Source of the DNA: Cytidiella melzeri
Taxonomy: Eukaryota; Basidiomycota; Agaricomycetes; Polyporales; Irpicaceae
Length of the DNA: 64,000 bases
NCBI GenBank assembly: GCA_022592445.1
Contig: JABYQR010000234.1
Coordinates: 1 to 64,000 of the forward strand
Reading direction: 5' to 3'
Shown here piece by piece: positions 10,981 to 22,569 of this stretch. Under the pieces are notes generated by a model. The model was not told the origin of the DNA. It searched no databases and was given only the letters and a program-made list of their open reading frames with translations. Each line of letters begins with the position of its first letter. The stretch's first letter is position 1. A program made the position numbers and the translations under genes.

Positions 10981-11060
10981 GTATGTCCATGTCAGTTCAA
11001 GCGACTACATGTATGGGGATTCTGACCATGTTATGTTCAGTACCATGGTGCGCACACTGT

Positions 11061-12147
11061 ATGTGCTACTCTGTTATACAAAGATTGCATATTGATGGCT
11101 AACACCTTTTCAGAACAAACAAATCAGACCATCTGGCATGTTCTGTCTGTGGTACACCTAGAGGTGAAAGTGACTGGGAAGGGGTCTCTGGATAACATGG
11201 CTTTTGTATTGTACTATGAGCGTTGAATTCACGATTTGTTTGTTTATGTAAATTGCTACTGAGAACCTGAAGTTCATGCCTCAAGAAAGAAGTGGCATCC
11301 TTACCTGGTAAGCACAGCAAATTGACATAGACTTTGAAAATGAACAGGTGCTCACACCCTTTGCATACTGGAGTAGCACCTTTATCTATGCGGTGAGCGG
11401 CATGTTTGATCTTTCAACAGTCAACGTCAACAGTTAATCAGTAAAGTACTACTCCCCACACCCCCTCCCCCTCCTCCTCTCCCCTTCTCTCGCTCTTTCT
11501 ATGCCTATTTCACCCTTGCCCATCCAGCCCCTTCTCCCACATTTCCTGTCCCTATCCTGTCGTAGCCCTTGCGCCATCCCTGTCTTTTCTACCTTGCGTG
11601 CCTGATGTGCCTGACTGTCTCACATTTCTATCTATTCTTGTTGCCGTCTCAACCCAAAACATTTTTCTTCGCTGGGGATTTCCTTTTTGGTAACTATTAT
11701 TCTTCTCTGCATCATCATCTGTAATAATACTATCTTTTAATTGTAAGCAGCTCCTGAATGGACTCTCAGCAGGTTCTTGGGTGTACTGACGTAGGCTTAG
11801 TCTCAGCTGTCATAGCTCACATCTCCTCACAGTATTATATACAAAGTTGATAGCAACATTTGCAATTTACAGCTTCACATATAGCATTGACAGGCAAGAA
11901 AGATTGTGGAACAGTGTCCTTCACAGGCACTGGACCAACAGGCAACTTAGGGGATGTTGAAGAAGCTCACCTGAGATGCTAGTGAAGTTAGCTGTAAGCG
12001 TGGTGGTGGTTCAGGTTAAAGGACTGTCTGTCCATTTACAGCTCTACAGCGGTCTTATATACATGCTGAGGCTATGTACAAACAGAGGCAAATAATGATA
12101 CCAATCAAGGAATGTGAAACAGAAATGAGGGTACCCAGAGTACCGGT
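11061..12147. other. No gene seen
   Basis: About 1.1 kb of mixed composition with no convincing ORF or splice chain. A short inverted match exists between 11722-11740 and 3062-3080 (18 bases), too short to interpret. Confidence 0.4.
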
Positions 12148-12293
12148 ATGATGGACGTGGCTATGCTCATACATGATGGATGAAGCTGTGCTCATACATG
12201 ATGGATGTAGCTGTGCTCATACATGATGGATGTAGCTGTGCTCATACATGATGGATGTAGCTGTGCTCATACATGATGGATGTAGCTATGCTC
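12148..12293. repeat. 25-bp tandem repeat, about six units
   Basis: Units begin at 12148, 12173, 12198, 12223, 12248 and 12273, with consensus ATGATGGATGTAGCTGTGCT plus CATAC. The middle units are almost identical; the first and last carry substitutions. Confidence 0.9.
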
Positions 12294-12549
12294 AACAAAG
12301 ATATTGAAGGCTGTCGTGTAACATGTTACATCTGTCCACTGTGCAAACCCCCTCCTATAACACCACAATGTCTGACTCAACCAATCCAAGTTACTCATAT
12401 TGCCTCTGTCTGAGTCTACATCACAGGTTTCATCCACTTGAAATTGAGATAATTTATACACAAAAACATACACCATCACTTTAGTTTGGACTATACACAC
12501 TTTAAATTCTCTTGCAAAGTTAAGATAAAAAAAGACTTGGTATACTGTC

Positions 12550-13072
12550 TCAACGTGTTTTAGGTCTTTTTCCTTCTTTGCCTTCTTTGCCTTCTTTGTC
12601 TTCCTGGGGTCTCGGCCGCTTGGTAGAATCACGGAAAATTGACTTTCCAGGAAACTCGACTCCCTGTGCAGCACCATTGGTATCGAGCTTCACCCTTTTC
12701 AATGCTTTGTCTAATCGCGGAAGATCAACGCCTTGGGTTGATGGCACACTCAATTGTACACCTGCAGCTACCACCTCTCCCGGACCAGCACGAGGACCAA
12801 GTGCTCGGTGTTGCAGAGTTTGCTTGTCAAACCCACCGTAAACAGCAATCGGTTGGGCATCCACTGGCAGACTAAAAACAGTGTCAGAGACCCCTCTTAC
12901 ATCTACAGTAAAGCATGAATACTTACTCTGACCTCCCGTGGAGAACTGGAACAGAGGGTTGGACAGCATTGTTGTTGTTGACAGGTGAATAGGGCAAGGC
13001 AGCGACGGCCACTGTGTAGAGCGTGCCGGTGACGATGGTGGTGAACAACATGGAAGTGGTGGGGAAACGCAT
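12550..13072 (-). CDS. Small secreted protein, unknown family
   Basis: Two exons (12927-13072 and 12550-12871) join in frame across a 55-bp intron with GTAAGT and TTTTAG borders, giving 155 residues. The N-terminus (MRFPTTSMLFTTIVTGTLYT, then VAVAAL) is a plausible signal peptide. The mature part has few or no cysteines. It ends in a lysine-rich tail with three KEG repeats and RPKTR, which would be unusual for a wall protein and could instead be a basic DNA- or polyanion-binding end. A TATA-like TATATAA lies on the same strand near 13290. A poly-T/poly-A run of about 23 bases sits just upstream of the start. No homologue is recognised. Confidence 0.5.
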
Positions 13073-13409
13073 GAGGACGAAGAGGAGTGTCGTATGAGGT
13101 TCGGAAAGGGAGTTTTTTTTTTTTTTTTTTTTTTTGGAAAGACAGCTGTAGAACACAATTTATCAGCAAGGGTAAGTGACGTGGTGAGCAACAATGTACT
13201 CACCGGGCCTGCGCTGAAGGGAGAAGGGATGAGAGACTTGGAAGTGGTGGGAATGATTGAGGTATGGGGAGGATGGCATGGGGGGGCGTTATATAGCTGA
13301 TGGGAAGGACACCCGGTTGTCAGTGACAATGCTTTTTGGCCCCTATAAAATACGTGCGAGCACAAACCCAGTTCCCATACCACTGACTCATGCGTCTATT
13401 GCTTGAGTG

Positions 13410-13502
13410 CAGTGACTCGGACGGTATCGATAGGTACGTGTAGCGGTGCGTTTATCTTGTTTTGTTTCGAGTTCAGTGACTCGGACGGTATCTATAGGTA
13501 CG
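13410..13502. repeat. Two direct 29-bp repeats
   Basis: CAGTGACTCGGACGGTATC plus ATAGGTACG-like sequence occurs at 13410-13438 and again at 13474-13502 with one mismatch. They may be duplicated regulatory sites or simple tandem duplication. Confidence 0.7.
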
Positions 13503-13721
13503 CTTTATCAAACAGTGGTTGCGTACAGCCAGGCTCAGCCCCCCAGCTGTGCTGTCTCGGTTTTTGGCGCAGAGATTAACTGTAAGTACCGAGACAAATT
13601 GGCACAGCACAACTTGCTATCGGAATTCCAGAGGTTGGCGCGCCCCCTCGCAAGTGTGATAAGAAGCTCTGTCAGATTTGTTTTCCTGCTTGTGAGAGGG
13701 TTTCCTGAATATGTGCTTCGT

Positions 13722-16031
13722 GTCGAAATTGAACGTTGAAACGTTAAACGGGCATGAGCGGGGCACAGCTGGTAGACGACTTTTTCCATCAATGTGTAAC
13801 CTTGTATCTCGAATTCGTTGCCGGGGCGAACGCCATCTGCAGTGCGTTCACCCTTAACAACTTGCAGTACAGTACCCAACAGCGCCCGTTTGCGAATCCG
13901 TGACGGGCCCTCCGCGCTTCAGATGACAGGGGGATTGTGGAAAGGGGAACAAAAAAAAGACAAAAAGGCATCATCCGTACGTCAAGAAAAAACACGATAA
14001 GGACAGAACGTACCGTTCCTTCCGGAAATTTGTGCGTCGGTAAACTGCGAGCAGGGAGTCAGTAAGCAGTTCTTTGGGAATGACATCAAATCACCGAGAA
14101 AACAAGGAACCGTTTTACTTTACTTACTCGCAATGTCATCGAACGGTGACGATCCCCTCTCTCCTCTGGATAATATCCTGGCACATATGACATAGGAGGA
14201 GGAGGGGGAAAGAGAGACTGGAGCGACACCAGTGTGACTGCTAGACCGACGGACTGCACATACCCACGAGCGAACCAAAGCATGAAATACGATAATTGCG
14301 ATCAATCCGCGCAACCAATTGGCAAGAGGCAGGGGCAAGACGATATCAGGGCGGGGGCAAAGGGGCAGGGAGGAGAGCTACAGGCTGAGGAAAGAGTATA
14401 CCGTAAGCCGAAGGATCCGGCGTACAGTGCAGTGTAAAAATTTTGAACATTGAACATACCGCACGGATACCTCGCCATCTTGGCTCACGAACACAAGGTG
14501 TTGTTTTGTTGATGGATGTACTACGAGGGATTATAGTGTTGAATGGGAGCTGTTGCCCAAAGAAAACCACGGGCAGATCTCCCTTGCCTCCGGTGAAACT
14601 TCTGGGGAATGGTTGGGCGTTTGTGGCAGTAATGGACAGCGTGCTGGAGGCCAACTCTCGATTACTGGTGTAAGTGGAAAAACAAACAAAAAGGCTCAGC
14701 GTGGGATGTTGAATTCCTCAACTCACCTCGGTAGATAAGACTTCGCGAGACGAACGTGCTCTTTACAAATGTGACGGCGGGAATATAATGAATACCTAGA
14801 GAGCGGACCGATGTTATTTTAGGTTGATCTGACTCTTCGGAAATGGGCTCGCGCTCTGCGTACGTCGAGACGAGAGGGAAAAAGAAAACACCCTCGGCTG
14901 AACTCACCTTGCGGCTGCATGTGCCTACGTGGGACAGTATTGGACGACAACTTACAACCACATTTTCAAAAAGCCTCACGACACACGCTGATGTTTTTTT
15001 TTTCGCTGTATCACAGAAAGTGCATTGATAATGATTTGCAGGATAGCCGGAGGGAATAATGCTATAACGACACTGAAGAAGTGGAAAGTCACAGGAGCGA
15101 TGCCAGTAGAGGGTCATGGGATTCATGATCGTGAGAGCAAGGAGCGAGATTAGAACGGGTTAAACAGGGCATGAACAGGAAGGGGAAGGTAACGGAAAAG
15201 GATCTGATTTTCCAGCCAGATGTGCGATGAGAAGAGAGAAGTGATGCGAGCGAGTGAGTGAGTGAGAGTGATATGCAAGAGGAAAATGGAGAAATGCGAG
15301 AGGATATAAGATACGAGGCAGGAGAGACGTCTAAGGAGATGCAACAAGTCGAGAGGGTGATGCGTGTGCGTGCATGAGTGGCCGAGAGCTTTTGAGTGTG
15401 ACGGTTCGACGACGAGAGGATGACGGTTGGCGGTGGTAGTGGTGGATAGGGTAGGGTACGATGGGGAGATACTAGGTGGACGATAAGGAAGAAGAAAACC
15501 CGACTGCAAAGTCCCAGGATAATAAACGGGATAGGAAAGAAAGAGAAGTGTCTATATGGGAGAGCCATTATGCGGATGCCTTTTGTTTTAGCTGAAAGGG
15601 TGAACAAGAGTGAGATTGAGGTAATGTAGCAAAGGAAGGGGACATACAGGTTTCCGCATTGTGAGAGCGGGGTAGTCTGACGAGTATGGTGATGGTGGTG
15701 TCTGAGAACCAAGCTGAGCGTCAGTAGGTGCCAGCAGGAGGGGTGAGGGCGCGAAGTGAAGACGTACATTGGGCATGTAAGCCGGCAAGGTGTGTGACGA
15801 GCTCGCTGTTTTTGAGAGCATGTTCCGGAGCTGGGGAGGCGTTGTGAGCAACGCGAGAAAATTGACTGTTTTATGAGCGTACCTTTGCTTCGCTCTCTGC
15901 GTTGCGGTGTGCGGACATGGATGTGGGGTGCAGCTTTATGCCGTCTATGCTGGTCGCCTGAGGTAGTGATGAGAGTGAGGACGAGAGACTGGGGAGGGCG
16001 ACGAGGGTGTTTGGAGCGACGGAGCTGGTTG
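13722..16031. repeat. Segmental duplication, copy B
   Basis: This is the same-orientation counterpart of 1-2326, with copy-specific indels throughout. Beyond 16031 it continues into the complete first exon and promoter of the Ser-rich gene, which copy A lacks, so B is nearer the original arrangement at that end. Confidence 0.9.
13790..14920 (-). pseudogene. Spliced gene with one membrane segment, copy B (decayed)
   Basis: This is the same exon chain as at 1-1229: ATG at 14920, a long exon at about 14660-14475, the 114-nt membrane exon at 14264-14377 (LANWLRGLIAIIVFHALV), then the exon with PPPPPMSYVPGYYPE and a canonical GTAAGT donor, and downstream an exon open as LLGTVLQVVKGERTADGVRP. Here the long exon is uninterrupted where copy A is frameshifted. 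Copy B, however, has a phase-breaking change at the second exon and a 10-base deletion in a small exon near 14020. The two copies are thus damaged at different places, which argues that their ancestor was a real gene. Family unknown. Confidence 0.4.
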
Positions 16032-16053
16032 ATGAACGCGACGAGTTGGACAT
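15568..16053 (-). CDS. Small Ser-rich protein of a local three-copy family
   Basis: Exons 15883-16053, 15768-15830, 15648-15713 and 15568-15591 give 107 residues; introns are 52, 54 and 56 bp with good borders. The start context (CGACACCATGTCC) is strong and a TATA box lies about 110 bp upstream. The protein opens MSNSSRSSTSSVAPNTLVAL and is rich in Ser, Pro and Leu, with no recognised domain. The 3' end is uncertain: exon 3 could instead splice to an acceptor near 15510 and run on in a Ser/Thr/Pro-rich frame shared with copy A. Copies at 1863-2326 and 30890-31330 lack the ATG, so only this one could be expressed as drawn. Confidence 0.45.
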
Positions 16054-16158
16054 GGTGTCGGTCGGCAAGTTGCGATGTGCGGTGAATGCAGATTACACGT
16101 GAGGTGAGTACGCAGGGAGAGGGCGTTGGGAGGAGGGACATGGGCTCGGAGGAGTGGG

Positions 16159-16167
16159 CTATATAAG
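16159..16167 (-). promoter_or_regulatory. TATA box of the Ser-rich gene
   Basis: CTTATATAG on the minus strand lies about 110 bp upstream of ATG 16053, in sequence present only in copy B. Confidence 0.5.
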
Positions 16168-16169
16168 CT

Positions 16170-19030
16170 GCACGGTCTAGACTCGGGCGCTCAGTCGGTC
16201 TTGCACAGATCGCACATCTCGCTTTTTCAGATCGGGGTCCAAGGTTCAAACTGATTTTTTGCGACGCCGGAGGAACCGTCCAATTGCGGCAGTTGTACGC
16301 CGTGGGAAACGTATTTATTTCGCCGGGCACGATGCGCAACACGAGTGAGTTATGTCGTCTGCGTACGTACAACCTCCGCAGACGTCACCCGACAGATAAT
16401 AAACGAATAATAATAATAATGTGTCACTCACGCTCGTGGGAACCGCTTCTGTAGGCCACTCGTCTGCCGCATCCTCACTCTTATCTGCTCTCAACAATAC
16501 AGGCGTGTTCTTTCCCGTCCACGGCTGCCACACCCCTGCCCTGTCACCCTACATCTCCTACTAATCGCGAGAGTCACCACGCACGCAAACATTCACACTA
16601 TTCAATGTTCTGGACTCTTGACTGCGTGCTCGGCCAGCGAGTCAGCTGGCCGTCTCGCAACATGTCCCCCAGCTCAAACTCCGATCTGCTTGTCGTCCCT
16701 GCAATGCGTGTGGCAACTCTATCAGCCCCGCGCATTGGTTGACCGGCTGGCTTCCAAACCTCCGCGGTTGCGAGGAACCAGCGGTCTGTTTTGCTTCTGC
16801 TCTTTCCCTCTAGGGATAAATCCCTCGGCCTGACACTAGTCCCTGCGGACTCTTATCAGGCTCTTTCGTTGTGCTAACCCGAACACTAGCGGCAGTATAC
16901 TTTTGAACCTTGCCCCGCTAGCGTATCAAAAGCAAAAGGCGAGCGTGTTCATTCTCTTGTATCACCAGACTCCTGCGCTGATATCCTGTCTGTGCATTGA
17001 TAATCATTATGCAATCGTGTCACTCAAACCACGGTGCTCTCCGAACAACTGTGCCTTCCTCCTTTCACTCCTCCTCGGAAGTCCACTCATCATCCAAACC
17101 ATCCCATCAACACCATCTCATCTCGCCCAACACCCATCTCGACATGGCACAGCAAGACAACCAACACCCATTGATACCTATCCCAAACAGCCTGCATGTC
17201 TCTCCTCCAGCTCCTTGCCTACCGACGAGACACCTCCCTGTGCCGCGATCTCACCTCGACACACGCCGCGACACCCTCCCCTGCCGGATCATCACCCACA
17301 CCTTCGATACCGATTCCTCCATCACATCCGGTATATGTACACAGCAACAGCCCACTCAGCATAACGCCACCACCAATACGACTTGACCAGCACTCAAGAG
17401 ACCCTTGCCGGTTACTTTCTTGTTCTCTCTCTTCTTTTTCTTTAATCAGCGAGAGTGTCAAGGGTGAAGACAGGCAACCAAAACAATCTCCTTCTGCTGT
17501 TCCTCGGTTGAGCTCATCAAATAGCCAACGAACCAACGAACGAAACACGGACCGATCCGACGCCGCCCCCTGCAGCATGAAACTCGTAAAGCCCTGGCCG
17601 ACCCTGCCACGCGCTCGCGCCCCCAGAAAAACACGAGACCGGTTCAGCCCCTTCCCTCCCTATGTGTGTTCCTTGTTTGTTTTTTAATAGCTCTCCAGGA
17701 ACTTTCCTCGAGGCTCCGGTGAGTAAGTATATGCTAGCGCTGCGGTGATGTCGTTATTGTAGCACACCCCCTCCTCTCCTCCTCCTCGGGAATAGGACAG
17801 CTCTGGATGAATGGTGTATGTATCCCACCAACCACCACACTTTGTGATTCCTTACTCGCAAATCGTTCTTGCGCGGTGATATCATGTGTTTGATGTCGGG
17901 ACTAGGAACGATCTGAAGTAATTATTTCGCGCACGTACGGGCGGGTGAGTCGAATTCAACACCACAACCTTCAGCGAGAAATCCAGCACAAAGGAAACCC
18001 TACAGATGCTTCAAAATCCCTCTTCCGTCGCGTATGGTGGTCACACCATTTATTCTCGAACCGAACCGCTCGCTCGTATACTCCTCCAGTGTTCAAAACA
18101 CTTAGTCACTCATATCAAAACTTCCTTATCAGTCACTTCGGCTTGTATGAGAGCTGAGAGCTCCGAAAGGTCGTAGCTCCCGCTGTCAACCCTCCCCTCT
18201 CACATGAACACTTGTTGATGATGCATGATGATGCCCACACCCTGCACTTACTCGGAAATTCCCGGTGGACCATCTGCCAATAGTACCCCGCATTCGCGAG
18301 TTACGGAATACAGTGAACGCCAAGGTCTGTAGTAGAAACTCGCGATTGCAGCCACCAACACGTCTCGAAGCGGGTAGGTGGGCGGATGTGCTTGCAAAGA
18401 GAGAGTGTGTGTGTGTGTGTACTGTGTTTTTAGTGAGCTCTAAAGCATGACCACTCACTCTATCGCAATTCAGTCTTTGGATTCTCGTTCACGTAACAAA
18501 ACCCAGCGTTCAAAGTACCGTTATCATTCGTTGCTAGTACAAGTTGCGCGCACAGATGACATATGGCACACACGCTCTCTGTCCTCGGACGTCCATCTCG
18601 TCACAACTCACACACTCACCCAACCACAATTCAAAAACAAAATAACACACCAGATTGCAAGGCTGCAAGTGCTGATGCAATAGAATAATAATGTCTAGTT
18701 GTTTGATCGTTCGTACGTACGTACACAGTTTGAAACTATCTGCAGCATGCCCAGTCAGCAGACCCCCATCCCACCCCCCCCCCCCCACTCAAACCATACC
18801 TTTCCCCCCTTCACATCCCCCACACACACCCCGCACGCACGTCAAACAGAATGCTGTACACTCGATCAACGCCTTCCCTCTCTCTGTCGATTTTTCTGTT
18901 CTCCCCTCCACTGCGCGATCTTTTACTTTGGTCTATCTTCTTCCCCTTCCCTTCCCTCCGTGCGTGCGTGCGTGGCAAAACAGGGCGAAAAAGCGTGACT
19001 GAAAGCTGAACGCATGTAGGTTTGATTCAC
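16170..19030. other. No confident gene
   Basis: About 2.9 kb with many short ORFs but none with a convincing start, splice chain or domain. A Pro/Ser/His-rich open stretch on the plus strand at 17145-17690 changes frame repeatedly without usable introns. A poly-C run sits near 18773 and a (GT)n tract near 18408. Confidence 0.4.
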
Positions 19031-22000
19031 TCAATCGTCGACAGCTTGGACGCCGTCATACGCTCTCAGCCGCTGACCAGCCTCCGCCCAGTCGATAGTC
19101 CCGTCCACGAGTTCCGTCACCACCGCGATCACCTCGTCGATATCCCCGATGAGTTGCCCAGTCGAATCACGTTCGCTATAGGGTTAAGTAAAGTGTGAGA
19201 AGAAAAAAGGGAGAGGTCATGTGAGTGATTGGTGTGAAATGAAAGCGGTAAGGGAATGATAGGACAAGTGACACAAGACCAAACGTCGAGCGGATCAAGG
19301 AGGTGGGAACGTGTAGATGAGAGCCGGGGAGCGGAAGTGAAGTGGAAAGAAAGAGAAAGGGCGCGAGTAGATGAATGATATACAGGTCGTTCCCTGATGC
19401 CGGTGCCGGCGGTATGAACCTCGCCAAGCATCGCAGAGAAAGGAATGCACGGGTTGAAATTGCAAAGGGTGTAGAAGGAGACGAACACGAAGCAACAGAA
19501 TATGAAACTCACCGAAGCGTCATTGTCCTCTTCTGCAGAGCTGTCAACGCGGGGAAACAGAAACAAAATTAGCCTCGAGCACTTCTAGCATAGAGAGTTG
19601 TAACGCGGTGGGGAAGCGATAGATAGATTGCGCGGGGAGACAGGACACATGACTTACATGCGAAGTCAAGGGTGACACCGAACGGAGTGCCCAGTTCGTC
19701 GTTACGGGCGTAACGCTTGCCAATGGATGCACTAGAATCGTCGACACGAGAGAACACGCCTGCCTTGCGGAGTTTGGTTGCTATGAGAAGGGGCGACAGT
19801 CAGACAATACTTCGTAGCAGAAGCAGAAGAAAACGGGGTTGCAGGGGATAGCCACGAGGTAGGGGAACTTACAAACTTCTCGCACGAGATCGTCAAACTG
19901 CTTCGTGCTGAGGGGGACGATGAGGACCTTGGTGGGCGCCACGACGGCAGGAAGTGACAAGACCTAGACCCAGTCAGAAACAGTCAGGGAAGGTCCCATG
20001 ACGGAGACAACAGTCAGAGAACGCTACGCAGACGCGGATAGACAGAATGAGAAAATGCTGCGCTTACCCCACGCTCGACGTCTTGCTCTCGACTCCAAAA
20101 GCTGTGCTCGAGCAAGCAATACATGATACGGCCCAGACCAAAGGAAGGCTCAATGACGTTCGGTGTAAATTCGCGGACTGAATACGCGAGTACATGGGCG
20201 GTCAGAGCCAATCAGTCAGATGACGCACCGTATGGGACGGGGATGGATTTAGAATGAAACGAGAAGAGGGCAGGGTATAGTATGTGACGTACCAGACTCT
20301 TTCAGCGTTTTTCTCTCGATGCTCAGGTGGTCTGCTGTCAACTTGAAGTTTCGACCATCGACCGAAGTGATAGTGGCCGAGCTATTCAGGAACCAGAAAC
20401 GCAATCAATCAGCAACCCTGCACACAAGCACGCGCACACGAGCTGGTGAGAAAACCTACCCCTGCGAAAGTTCGCCCTTGATCTTGAGTAAAGCAGGTTC
20501 ATCTAGGTTGTTGATGAGCTCTTGCAGCGCGTTTCCATCCTTGCCGAACGACTTCCCAAAGTTCTTCTTGTTGAACGTGACAACTTCTTTTTCGTACACG
20601 ATCGGCTCAGTCAGCTGTTGCCGAACGATGAGGGGATGACCGGTCTTCTTGCTGTGCACAGTCAAGTCGTACGCTGCCCTGTCAGCACAGCCGACGCATT
20701 CCGTCCAGCCGCCAACAGAATTCTCAATCTCCGCGTCCCAACAGTCCGTGGCGTAGTGCGCCATCTCGTTCGCCATGTGCTGCCTGAAACGCAGCCGCTT
20801 GGGGTTGATACCAATCTTCACCAGAAACTGGTAAATCCGAGCGACGAAGTAGCCGAGCGTCTCGTTGGCGATGACTCCTTTCCCAACTGCCTCGCCGACC
20901 GTCATACGGGTCACTTGACTGCTGCCAGACACTTGCACATGTCGGTCGAGGAGGTCAAGTTCGACGTCTCGCACGTCGGCGAACCGCTCGTGTGACTTGT
21001 CTTCCGGATCGACGTAGTGTTCTATTTCCGCCATTGTAAACTCTCGCACACGAAGCAAACCAGCGCGAGGAGAAATCTCATTCCTGAAAGCACGTCCGAT
21101 TTGGGCGGACGCAAAGGGCAGACGGCCATTGTTGAATTCAAGTAGTCGGGAGAAGTTGACAAAGTGACCCTGAGCGGTCTCGGGACGCAGGTAGCTATAC
21201 AGGTTTACGTGTGTTGAGCTCGAATTGAGTTACATATCATGGAGAAATAGACGAACCCAGGATGCTGTCCAGTGGGACCGATGCTGCTCGCAAACATGAG
21301 GTTGAACTCTTGAGGGTCTGACACATCGTTCCCAGTATCGGGATTTGTGATCTTGTGGTCCTTGCAAAGTTGACCAAGGTCTGGACCAGAGTAATTGTCG
21401 AGCTGAAGAGCATAACTCAAAAAAAGAAAAATTACACTAGAAGAGAGTATCCCATACCTGAGCCAGTATGCGCTCGTATTCATCCACAGTCGCGTCTTCT
21501 AGCTTGACCGGCTTCGCCTTGCTTTTGTCCTTTTTCTTCTTCGCCTTGGGATCCTCCACTACTGGCTGCGCGGCAATGCCACGGGCCTCCTTGTCCAGTG
21601 CCAATCTCGTTTGAAGAACGTTCTTGACAAGATGGTCTGCTCGCAGTACATCCCCAGTCACCTTATCCTTCACCATCCAGTCCGCAAAGCGAGCGACATG
21701 GCCAGAAGTCTCGAACACCGTAGCAGGTGTCATAATCGTAGTGTCGAGCTCGAGCATGTGCTCCTCGACGATGAAATGCTTTCTCCATTCCGAGATGATG
21801 TTGGCATTCATCGCAGAGCCAGGAGGACCATAGTCGTACAGACCACCGACACCTACGACGCGAATAGCGATAGCTCAATACCTCAGTATGACACAGAGGT
21901 CCCAGAAGCCAACATTGTGACGCACCTCCATAAATCTCGAACGCCGGTGCATAGAAGAATCTCCTACTCAACAGACTCTCGAGACGGCCCCTGTCGAACG

Positions 22001-22034
22001 CGTGCGCGGTCTTGTTCACGGCCTGGTTCGCCAT
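19031..22034 (-). CDS. Glycyl-tRNA synthetase (cytosolic, possibly also mitochondrial)
   Basis: Ten exons (21926-22034, 21458-21852, 21257-21402, 20460-21194, 20293-20381, 20068-20177, 19873-19963, 19658-19780, 19513-19540, 19031-19175) encode 656 residues, a normal length for eukaryotic class II GlyRS. Landmarks are [13 protein letters not shown] near the N-terminus, motif 2 with [17 protein letters not shown], motif 3 with [19 protein letters not shown], and the anticodon-binding C-terminus with [12 protein letters not shown]. It charges tRNA-Gly. The frame stays open upstream to ATG 22208 and includes ATG 22142; that extension is rich in Arg/His and nearly free of acidic residues, like a mitochondrial targeting peptide. 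Alternative initiation could therefore give both forms, as in other eukaryotes. The neighbour 22570-24979 lies upstream on the same strand. Confidence 0.95.
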
Positions 22035-22569
22035 CGGGCTCGTATGTGTGAGTCGACGGTGAAGGTAGGTAGCAAAGGGTGTGCAAACCCGTCTAGAGAT
22101 GTGATTAGGTCTGACTCGATTAGCAGCATAGTAAAATAGCATAAATGGAAATTGTAGCCGGTCCGTGGAGAGTGGGTGAAAGAGTGAGCGTCCGCTCATC
22201 GACTGCATCGATGATCACACCGACTTACCCGACTGATCAATGAAGATGATATCCTGCGCAGAATGGGTTCAGTGGCCTCGTCGTGTACTCGAGAATGCTT
22301 AGTGCAGCATAAAGAGAGGAAAATATCGAATCGATCACGAAAGCGCGCGAACGGTTTCGCGAATTGCCAAGTCCACACTTTATATCCAGTGTGGGTACTA
22401 GTATATTGAGTGTATGCTTGTGATATACAAATGTCATGCAAGTGCACAATGAAGAAACAAGGAGGAACGAAACGAAGGCGTAGAGAATCATCCTTCTGGT
22501 ATGAAACAAAACGGGCGTATGGTAATATATATATGTGTGTTCGTGCCATGTCAAAACAGACAATCCCAT

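Noticed and set aside
3062..11740. 18-base inverted match (TAAAAGATAGTATTATTAC at 3062-3080, its complement near 11722) that could mark a larger nested element
   Set aside because: Short and AT-rich, no similarity extends from it, and no target duplication was found.
16903..17687. Three overlapping Pro/Ser-rich frames of 129-163 codons on the plus strand
   Set aside because: No frame has a good start and domain, and no intron with usable borders joins them.
20319..20995. Plus-strand frames of 106 and 157 codons inside the GlyRS gene
   Set aside because: They are antisense to exons of a conserved gene and have no matching family.
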